Of a DNA stretch of 64,000 nt, positions 55,463 to 64,000 are shown piece after piece. Source of the stretch: Callorhinus ursinus (Eukaryota > Chordata > Mammalia > Carnivora > Otariidae); assembly GCF_003265705.1 (NCBI RefSeq), contig NW_020312902.1:10875241-10939240 (forward strand), read 5' to 3'. The position numbers and the translations under genes were made by a program. The notes beneath the pieces were generated by a model. The model had not been told where the DNA came from, did no database searches, and was given only the letters and a program-made list of their open reading frames with translations. Positions within the stretch are counted from its first letter, which is position 1. Each line of letters begins with the position of its first letter.

Positions 55463-57104
55463 AAGAGCTATCAAGAAATATTATAAAAAGCCTTGGGTTG
55501 TATCTTACAAACTTAATTTTTAACAAGAGTTTCCCTCTGTTATTTTAATGGACATTTATTCAACCCACTGTTATTGAGCTGTATAACTTTACTTTTCTAC
55601 CAGAGGAAAATTGGATCTGTCACTACTAGTTAATTATATTAGTTAAATACCTGGAAAGGTGGTAGGAGTAATTTACTGGGAGCAATACCTGCCACATTAT
55701 GACATCTTCGTGTAGTACAGTTAATGATAGCCCCATTACAAATTTAATCACACGTAAATATATACTGTGGCCCCTGGGACTCCAACCAAATTTAAACTCT
55801 AGGAAAATTTACAGTACAAAAAATGAAGGAGATGAATGTTTTCAGTAGCTCTTTTAAAAATAGTTAATCTTTGGGGAGTGCAATAGGAAAGTTTTCCAAA
55901 TCAGACTGATCATTAAGGTAGATAAATATCATTAACTCAAGATGTCCTAGAGATTTTGTCCTCTATCTGAAGTCGTCTTCTTTCTTTGAGGGTGCTGCTA
56001 AATCCAAAAGTATAACACAGAGCTACTTGCTCTCAGAGCCCAGGTGTTCTATGGACATTTAGGGTGTACCCCATAATCCAGCTCATGGGTAAATCATAGC
56101 CAGGGATGGTTATGCAGCTACATTATTTCTAAAGCTCCCAGAAAACTTCAATCTAATGCTTTAAACTTCTCCTAACAAAGTGTCAGAGGTAGAACCAATT
56201 ATGTTCCCAAAGACACCCTGGCCCTTGAGTACATACCCAGTAATAGAATCAAGGTTTCATACAGGTAGACAACTATATAATGACTATAGACAGAGCAACT
56301 GCTTGCAACTCAGTGAAGGGCTTCAGGTCTTAACACACAGTAGATTTTCAACAGGAATGTTGATCTCATCTCATTCCCTGTAATAGAATGTAACAACAAG
56401 GCTCACTCCACCAACCCCCCAACATATTTCTCGTCAAACATGATTCCACAATTTGGTGTTCTAGAAAAGGTGTTTTTTTTTTTTTTCATAATAGCTGGAA
56501 TAAAATTTACTTAGGAAAACAAGCTGCTATAAATAAAAATATAAATCCATGTAGAGAGGTTATTATAGTTTAATTGTTTCTCTTTATTTTCTACTGAGTA
56601 AAATTGGGCTGCTGCCTTATACCCATCAGATTCAGAGTTAATTACTCACACAAAATCAGCATGCTAGGTTTGGGGCCATTATCATAACCACCTTATTTGC
56701 TTTGCTTTTCATATCACACACATATATACGGATATATGTGTGTATGTGTATGTGAATGTATATATGTGAGCAAAGTAAAATGCAGCATAAACAAAACACC
56801 AGGCAGAAAGCCTATTTCATTTGGAATAGGTGTATTGCGGACCACAAGTGAATAACTTCTATATGACATTCAGGTAATAAAGCAGTGCCTACTCTAGGCA
56901 GCCTGTCTTAACACTGAATCTGTTCTAATTCCAGAAAAAAGGCAACTCCGCATGAGGAAGGCATATATTTTCTTTCAATAAATCTCTGTTGTGAGCATAT
57001 GCCTCACTGACATCAGCAACACCAATGTTACTTATGAAGAATCACATTTAGAACATGTATCTTGGGGCACACAACATACTTGCTAACTGAAGATGGGGCC
57101 AGGA
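55463..57104. other. Unassigned host sequence
   Basis: No gene recognised. T run at 56473-56486 and a TA/TG simple patch at about 56714-56767. Confidence 0.35.
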
Positions 57105-57305
57105 TCTGTTTATTGATTGTTTTGTGCCAGGATTTTTACATTTATTCTTATAGTAACACTGCAAGAAAGTTCATTTTATAACTTAAGAGAAAAAGTCTCA
57201 ATGACATTAATTAATTTGTCTAAGGATACACAGCTGGTATATTACACAGCAGAGATCCCCACCAGTTCTGCATTTGTTCAACGTTCTACCATTCTCCCTT
57301 GCATC
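57105..57305 (-). mobile_element. MIR SINE fragment
   Basis: 'attgttttgtgccaggattt', 'acatttattcttatagtaac', 'gtctaaggatacacagctgg' match antisense MIR. Confidence 0.65.
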
Positions 57306-57374
57306 AAGATAAAAATAGAAGAAGAAAGGTAAGCAGGGGTATCTTTATTATATATGTCAAAGTGAAAAAAATGC

Positions 57375-57846
57375 ACTGGACAATATTAAACAAAGAAAGA
57401 TTTTATTCAAGCCTTTTGCAATAGGGAAAAGAAGCCAGAACCATTTCTAAACTCAACTCCACTGAAACAAACAGTAGGGTTTTAGGAGCTGGATTAGGAG
57501 GAGACCATAGGCCATCTGTGTTTGCTAGTTGGCTTTACCCAAAGTAAAAGTAAACTTTCTCATATCTTCAGGACAGGAGGTAGTTTTACTTCTTGGGGCA
57601 AGGCACCCCCAGGGGAAGGTGGGCTTCTTACGCTTCCACAGATACTGAGAGGTAGAAGCACTACCTTCCCTCATGATGACATTTCAAACAGATCGCTCCC
57701 AGATCCTTCAGAAAGACACTCCTGGGTTGTAAAATTGGCAAGAGAATTTTAAAAAAGATTTACATCTCAAAGAGGCAGAGAACGAATTTATAATTACAAG
57801 TTTTCAAAAGGAAATGCTCTAAGAGAAGGGAAATCAGGAGCCTAGA
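57375..57846 (-). mobile_element. LTR-like repeat, copy 2 (paralogue of 10930-11330)
   Basis: Shares ordered landmarks and orientation with copy 1, including 'ttttatt' at 57401 (AATAAA on the minus strand), 'ccactgaaacaaa' and 'cctgggttgtaaaa'. Probably an old LTR of the same family. Confidence 0.5.
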
Positions 57847-58450
57847 GGCAGAAAGAATTCAGCACAAAATGCAGTCAAACTGAGGGGAACACTAAGGTAG
57901 TTTCAGTGAATATGCATACATCTGCGTCTAGCTTCTTGCCCCTTTGCCTCTTGTGCCTCATCCTTCTCTTCAGTTTCTGTATTTGTGTACTTCTCTCTCA
58001 TCTCACCATTAGTAAAGCATAATAGATAAATGTGACTCTCATGCAAATATACACACTATTAATAGCTGACTGGTTTTGCTTATTGGTAATGGCAGGAGTG
58101 CCCAGGAGGGCCTTCTCTCCAGGAACTTCTTGTCTTACATCTTCTAACACTGTTTCTTTTGGTGAATCCTCATGTCCTCCAAGGCATAGGTTATCTAAAA
58201 AATATATGTTGTTACTGTTATTCTGCATTTACCTTTAGATTTTCCATTGTTACATTTCATTATCTTTTGCTATAGTGTTTGCAGCATTAGATTTTTAAAT
58301 CATGTGTGATGTGTGCTTGGATTTATTTTTAGGTATACGTTTTGCTTTCTTATCTGGAGAGCTGCAGTAAAAAGGAACTGGCATCTTGGCAAGATTAGGG
58401 ACTTAAGAGCATTCTAGTGGTATCACTTTTGATCAGATGAGGCTCTCTGA
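57847..58450. other. Unassigned host sequence
   Basis: Nothing recognised. Confidence 0.35.
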
Positions 58451-58724
58451 TTTTCCTCATCTCTTTCTCTCCCACTTCCTCCCTCCTTCATCCTCTCTCT
58501 CTCTCCTCCTCTGTCTGTCTGTCTCCTCTTCCTCTATCTCTTCTCTCTCTCTCTGTCTCTTTCCCTCTGTCTCTCTCTCTCCTCTCTCTCTCTATCTCCA
58601 CTTTCTCTCTCTGTCTCTCTCTCCCTCTGTCTATCTCCACTCTCTCTCTCTCTCTCTCTCTCTGTCTCTGTTTCTTCTTTCTCTATCTCCTCTCTCTCTC
58701 AATCTCTCTCCCTCTCTCTTCTTT
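58451..58724. repeat. Long (CT)n-rich pyrimidine tract
   Basis: About 275 bp of nearly pure pyrimidine. 'ctatctccac' recurs at 58592 and 58631, a 39-bp higher-order spacing. The 129-codon Ser/Leu frame across it is low complexity. Confidence 0.95.
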
Positions 58725-58728
58725 ATAG

Positions 58729-60863
58729 TTCCAAACTCTGGCCCACCTCATGTGAGCTCTTTCTTAGGTCATGGTGAACTCACAGAGAGGTCTTACATGA
58801 GAAAATGCAAGACGGAAACAGACTAACCTGCACAGGCTGCAGCATTTGAAACACCACACTGCTTGCACTAATCAAATAATTCCTCTGGGTAAATGCTGTT
58901 ACCCTGACAATACGATCTTGGAAGATGGATATTTGAAAAATGAGCATCCTAGAAGGATATGAGCAGGGAAATGAACTTCAGGTTATAAAGAAAATTAGAA
59001 GGGAAATAAACATATCAATAACAGAGGAGCCGAGGTGGCTATCTATCAGGGGACAGTGTTATCCATCCTGGTTCATTGAGCAGAAGTGTAAACACTGAAA
59101 TATTCATGAAGAGGATGGATGCAGGGAAGCTGAGTTACAACCCAGAGCTCCAATTTGATGAATGCTATGCCGCGAGGGTAAAGGGACAAAAAGAAATGGG
59201 CATAAACGAAGGCAAAGGTTCATCTTTTTTTTTGCTTTTGCTTTCCATTATACTCAATTATACAATAAAATGTCAGAAAATAGAAATATAAACACACATG
59301 CTTTGTGTAGTATATTGAAACTTTCTGCAGACAGGAAAGAGAGAGAGTAGGTCTTTCTGTCTTCTAGGAATATTTAGATATTTAGATACTTTTGTCTGAG
59401 AAATCAATGGGGGTCTTGATGGTGGTGGACTCCATGAGGAGTGGGTACAGCCTCAGTACAACCTTGCTGTCTGATGACATTGACTCCTTGTGCATGCATG
59501 GAAGCCAGTGTTCAGTTATAAGCATCACACTTACACAATATTTCATCGATGGGATGAAGGCAGATGAGACATCACTCACACACACAATGTGCCAACATTG
59601 CCAGAGGAAAGACTGGTGAAGGACCCCTCTCCAGGGTCCTCAGGAGTAAGTCTGTTTGCTAATCAATATCTCAGTGACACTCTGCATTTTACTACTGCTA
59701 ACAGTCAATTAAAGAGATTTATTCTTCTGTTTTCCCTTAAAATGTATTTCTAGAAAGCAAGCTGAGGAAATAGTGACTATACAGGAAATAATGAATACCC
59801 TGATTATGTTTCCAAGAAAACCAGCCAACAATACTGTTTATTTATCCCTTCATTTTGAAGATATATGAAAAAGGCAACAAACTGTGCTTGAGAATATAAA
59901 TTGCCTAGAGTGTTAAAAATACTAGTTGGGCATTTACTTAATAAATGTATAGACAACATGCAAACTGTTTTCAATTAGATGGACTTTGCCTTTCCTCTCT
60001 AAAATAGGGCAATTTGAGTAAACTTCAACAACTTTTATTCAATGACCAATAATCCAGTTCATCCATATTTTGATCTAGCAAAATATTGAAGCTTAAGATG
60101 AAGCTCTGCCCAGTACTTATAGTCAAAAACATTTAGTAAATAGATAAATTAGGGTAAAAGGGAACACTTAGCAAATTAATGAAGGAAGGGTCTGCTTATA
60201 CATCTCTTGTGAAAGGTAATTTATTTTTCATATGCTCTGAATTACTTGTAGAAATAGAACTTAAGGGAAGTCCTACTGTGAACTAGTAAAATATATGAAG
60301 TTAAAACAGAAGTGAGCACAGAAGTGAGAACATTTTAATGGCCACTAATGACTTAATTAGTATAGACCATCACACTGTTAACAAATTATTACCCTTGATA
60401 GATAGAAGTGTGCCTAATGGATTTGGCCATTATTTTTCTGTGCTCCACACTTGAGATAGTTATTGATCTTGGTCTGCGACATGTATTTATGATGCACTTG
60501 TCTCCAATCTTCGTGTACCTAAAGAGGCTAGCGGGTCTCGACTTGCTCTTTCTGTACTATTTTCATGTAATTGTCTCAAGTAAACTGCCCCCTACCTCTT
60601 AATTTTCTCATGAAACAGGTCTGCCTATGGCTACATTTCCTCACTTGTCTCTCTCTCTGCTTCTTTGTCATGCAGACATCAGGATGCATGTAAGACGTTC
60701 CACTCTTTTTGTCCACACTGCAACTCTTTGTCTCTAGCTGGACTAAGACCTCTAAGCATAGCACTTGATACTTCTGGGAGTTGCAAAGAGCATTAACTTT
60801 TCTCATTATATTCACTACAAGAAAATTCAGAGAAGAACTTGTATGGCCACCCCTTACGAGCAT
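58729..60863. other. Unassigned host sequence
   Basis: About 2.1 kb, A/T-rich in the second half. Overlapping 67-75 codon frames on both strands at 59382-59619 have no recognisable domain. Confidence 0.35.
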
Positions 60864-60937
60864 AAAGGAAGGGAGGAAGGAGGGAGGGAGGGAGAGAGGG
60901 ATAAAGGAAGGAAGGAAGGAAGGAAGAAAGGAAGAAG
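60864..60937. repeat. (GGAA)n / (GGGA)n microsatellite
   Basis: About 74 bp of purine tetramers. Confidence 0.95.
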
Positions 60938-62289
60938 TTTATATCTTTCTATCCTTTGTGCTTGTTGGCTATGGCACGGTTCACAAGCAAGATGCCCTCC
61001 TCATCCCGCTCCCAGCTCACCACCCAACCAGGAAGGCTAAAAAGGATGAATATATAACTGCTGTGATTTGTTTACTCTGAAGAAAGTCTCTATTTTAAGG
61101 TGAAATTAGAAAATGCATCATTTTAATGGTTGAGAACAGGTGTCATTGCTGCTTTTCAAGCTTTTTGGGAAAGTTAAAAGATGACAGATATCACAGATGT
61201 GGTTGGGAGGCAAGAAATCTGCCCCTTCACTCTTCACCCACCATTAATAATAATTGTAATTTCTCCTTGACTTTATGAGCCGCTGCTTTCCCATGAGATG
61301 CTTGAGTCCCCTTAAAAGCTCCGTGTTCTGGCATCATTTGCTGGCCTTACTCCACGTAGCTTAGCCCAAAAAAGATTTAAGGTGAGGGGGTGGCATAGAT
61401 GGTGACATATACTCAGGCAGCTGATTTGCTTTTTATGGGGTTTTAATGCTAACTGCTGAGCTATATGTGATTGCTCAACAAACTTTACAATGGAAGTTCT
61501 CATCCATACTCTGTGCTGCTTATTGCTAGCCACAAGAAGCCATTATGAACAATGGCACAGCACACTGTGGATGTGCCTGCCCCTTGGGGCAATAAAACAG
61601 TTACCTCAAACTCACTGCTCTCTTCTATAAAATCCCATTCATCTGAAATCCAAGAGATTCTAGAGAAAGCAAGATTCCTATTAAAGGAGATCTCCTGGTG
61701 AAAATGGGGCACTTACTAAAAATTAGCTCATAACCTTCAAATCCCAATAGTAACTAGACAAGGTTTGTGAATTTCTTCATTTCTCTGTCTTTTCTCCCCT
61801 CTCCTCCCACTACCACCCCTGGTCTTCTTGCAACTTACTCTCCTTTGACTCTTCATAATTTCATGTAACCAGGCCCTCTATGCCTCTTCTCTGATGTGAA
61901 GTATATACCACTGCTGTTAGGGTAAAATGACTGCTTTGGGTCTTAAAAGAACATCTATCATATTTCTAACCATCTCCTGCTCATCTGCAGCAGAAAATCC
62001 ATTAGCTTCTTGAGTCAGCATGATTCAAGAACACCTCCTCCTTCAGTACCCATCATCCCAGTGCCTGGCATTACTATCTCCTTTGCCACCCAAGCATAGA
62101 CATTTTTCCCTATTTTGTCCTTTTTTGAATCTCACCTCTAACTGTCACCAGTGGTTGTTGACTTACGTTCAATGTTATTTCCTGAGCTGCCAATGCCTTG
62201 TCAACCCAACAGAGTTACTGAAAGACCCTGAAACTGTTGATCCCTGTCCTGTCCCTTATCATCCATATCCCTACCATCACTAGGATGAT
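60938..62289. other. Unassigned host sequence
   Basis: No gene recognised. Frames up to 87 codons without recognisable domains. Confidence 0.35.
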
Positions 62290-62705
62290 TTCATTAATAT
62301 GCAAATGGGATGTTTCTTCCTTGTTTCAAATCCCAGGGGGTTTCTTAAATCTCAGACTGTAAAGCTCAAACTCCTTAACTGGAATTGCATACCAGCCTCT
62401 TCATGCTTTGCCCGCTATCTTTTATTATATGCTAGTGTTTCCCTTTCACACTCATTGGTGGATCTGAGTCCCTGTAAAGCGCCATGCTTCCAAATGATTC
62501 TGCAACAATATATACACTTTTTCTTCTTCTTAAAATGCTTCACTCAGCACTTCTTTCCCTGGAAAAATTCTTACTGAGACCTCAAAACAAGGCTCAAATA
62601 TCACCTCCTTCCCTCCTCACCTTGTGAGTTAATGACTTTCCTTTGCATTGTAATTTTTACTCCTTATGGCACTATTTTCTAATCTGATATTTTCTGTTGT
62701 TTCCA
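62290..62705 (+). mobile_element. L2 fragment
   Basis: Sense L2 layout: 'gcataccagcctcttcatgc', 'ctttccctggaaaaattctt', 'aaggctcaaatatcacctcc', 'tactccttatggcactattt'. Opposite orientation to most L2 pieces in the window. Confidence 0.55.
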
Positions 62706-62784
62706 CAGAACCATGAGTTCATAATGGTTTCATAAAGAAACTATATAGAATCAATGAAATACATTCAAGAATAAATGAGGGTAC

Positions 62785-63130
62785 TTTCTCTTCTAGCCAA
62801 GAAGGAGTAACCAGAGTCAAACTGACCTTACTGCACAAACAAATTTAAAAAAAAAAACTAGAAAATAGAATACATGAAATAAGAGTTTTCAAGACAATGG
62901 ACACCAGGCAACTGAAAATGGTGAGCCCTGAAAATAAGAAAATGGACAAGGGCAATTATGATTGATGGCTTGTTGCCTGGAGAGCATGTCCAAGCCATGG
63001 CACAATGAGGGGAAACCCAGGGAGAGACTGGTGGTCTCCTTGAGTTCAGGAAATAAAATTATGAGTCGGGTGGCCAAGGAGCTAGAGTTGATAGGGCAGA
63101 ATACCAGAAAAGAGAGGCCAACAGAGAGGA
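62785..63130 (+). mobile_element. Probable ancient L1 5' UTR fragment
   Basis: 'agccaagaaggagtaaccag' followed by 'ttcaagacaatggacaccag' and 'ggcaactgaaaatggtgag' resembles an old L1 5' terminus in sense orientation. Family by recall. Confidence 0.45.
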
Positions 63131-63224
63131 GAATAATCGATTAGATTTGTTTTGTCTTTTTATATAAATTATCATTATAAAATGCCCTCCCTATTCCTGA
63201 TAATATTCTTTGTTGTGAAATCTA

Positions 63225-63340
63225 AAAAACCTAAGATCTATATAGTCTCTTCAGCTTCAGCTTTCTTTTGATTAGTATTAAGTCATACATCATTTTCCAT
63301 CCTTTTACTTTTAATTAACTTTTGTGTTTATATTTCAAGC
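63225..63340 (-). mobile_element. Ancient L1 ORF2 fragment, left half (split)
   Basis: 'gctttcttttgattagtatt', 'ccatccttttacttttaatt' and 'tgtgtttatatttcaagc' are antisense ORF2 endonuclease-region landmarks. Continues after the nested insertion at 63682. Confidence 0.6.
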
Positions 63341-63681
63341 ATTTTTTTCAGCCTTATGGACATATAATAGACATGTAACACTGTAAGTTTAAGGTGCACA
63401 ATGTGATGATTTGATACATGAATATGCTGAAAAATGATTACCACCATAAAGTTAGTAACTCATCCATCACCTCACATAATTACAATTTTTATTGTGTACA
63501 TGTTGAGAACATTTAAGATCTACTCCCTTAGCAACTTTCAAGTATACAGCACAGTATTGTTAACTATAAGTCACCATGCTAGATAGTAGATTCCAGAACT
63601 TACTCCTCTTATAACTGAAAGTGTATACCCTTTGGCCAACATCTCAACAATGAACACCTGTATCTTGCTTTTTCCTCCAAC
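63341..63681 (-). mobile_element. Old L1 3' UTR fragment nested in an older L1
   Basis: 'gtgcacaatgtgatgatttg', 'gagaacatttaagatctact', 'gtatacagcacagtattgtt' and 'agtcaccatgctagatagta' match the same L1 3' UTR type as 11980-12180, about 140 bp longer. Confidence 0.7.
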
Positions 63682-64000
63682 CTGATAATCTGTCTTTTAA
63701 TTTGGCTGTTTAAACCATTTAATTTAATGTGATTACTGATAAGACTGAGTTTAAAATCTACCATCTTATTTGTTTCCTATGTATTTGTTGTTTTCCTTTT
63801 TTTACTGCCCTTTGGGGGACTTCTATGTATACAGATTGTTCCATCTATAGACTAGGCTGTGGTTTGAAAAATACAATTGTGATCTAAAATGACACTGTTT
63901 GTTATAATTATTTCATTGTTAAGAACAAAATAAAAATCAAATACTTACAAACAAAAACATATCCAGAAAGAATACTACCATTGAGACTATGGTAATAAAG
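63682..64000 (-). mobile_element. Ancient L1 ORF2 fragment, right half (runs to window end)
   Basis: 'ctgataatctgtcttttaat', 'gtttaaaccatttaatttaa' and 'gtgattactgataagactga' continue the ORF2 order broken off at 63340. The final ~150 bp is less certain. Confidence 0.55.

Noticed and set aside
10930..57846. The two LTR-like repeats as the paired LTRs of one provirus containing the pol relic
   Set aside because: They are on the strand opposite to the pol relic and 46 kb apart, far beyond proviral length.
58437..58826. 129-codon Ser/Leu-rich plus frame
   Set aside because: Low-complexity translation of the (CT)n tract. No signal peptide or domain.
60765..61080. Gly/Glu/Lys-rich overlapping plus frames
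   Set aside because: Most of their length comes from the (GGAA)n microsatellite.

Overview
Organism. This is mammalian nuclear DNA, almost certainly from a caniform carnivore. Evidence is nine tRNA-derived CAN-SINE copies (a 'cctgggtggctcag' head, a CT-rich tract and an 'aaataaaatcttt' tail) plus several carnivore-type L1 3' ends. The L1 3'-UTR type with 'ttatgttatgttaatcac' and the young SINE variants fit an arctoid (bear, seal, mustelid group) better than dog; that is recall, not a search result. The (CA)n, (CT)n and (CCTT)n microsatellites and two N gaps fit a draft vertebrate assembly.

Layout. No host protein-coding exon, tRNA, rRNA or CRISPR array could be supported in 64 kb, so the window reads as intergenic or deep intronic DNA built from layered transposons. 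1-2529: 5' part of a minus-strand L1 (5' UTR plus broken ORF1). 2.5-7.7 kb: old sequence with L1, L2 and MIR relics. 7.7-10.5 kb: two 5'-truncated minus-strand L1s with target-site duplications (TSDs), the second with a two-block 3' UTR. 10.5-22 kb: LTR-like, MIR and MER5A relics, three SINEs and an AT-rich tract. 22.3-28.2 kb: a near full-length minus-strand L1 with an open ORF1 and a ruined ORF2. 28-36 kb: old repeats, a 52-bp tandem duplication and a 29-bp minisatellite holding an N gap. 36-39.4 kb: two young insertions, then an old ERVL-type pol relic. 40-51 kb: L2, MIR and MaLR remnants, SINEs and a 100-N gap. 51.6-54.5 kb: relics of one or two ancient L1s. 54.5-64 kb: mostly unassigned DNA, an LTR-like repeat paralogous to one at 11 kb, pyrimidine and purine tracts, and nested old L1 pieces at the right edge.

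How the parts relate. The coding sequence seen belongs to retroelements. L1 encodes the RNA-binding ORF1p and the endonuclease/reverse transcriptase ORF2p; CAN-SINEs use that machinery in trans, which explains their A-rich tails and 9-18 bp TSDs. The L1 copies that could be checked here are defective. I found no new gene system. The best leads are the two-block L1 3' UTR, a site used by both a SINE and an L1, the ERVL relic with a changed catalytic motif, and a minisatellite that is probably mis-assembled.
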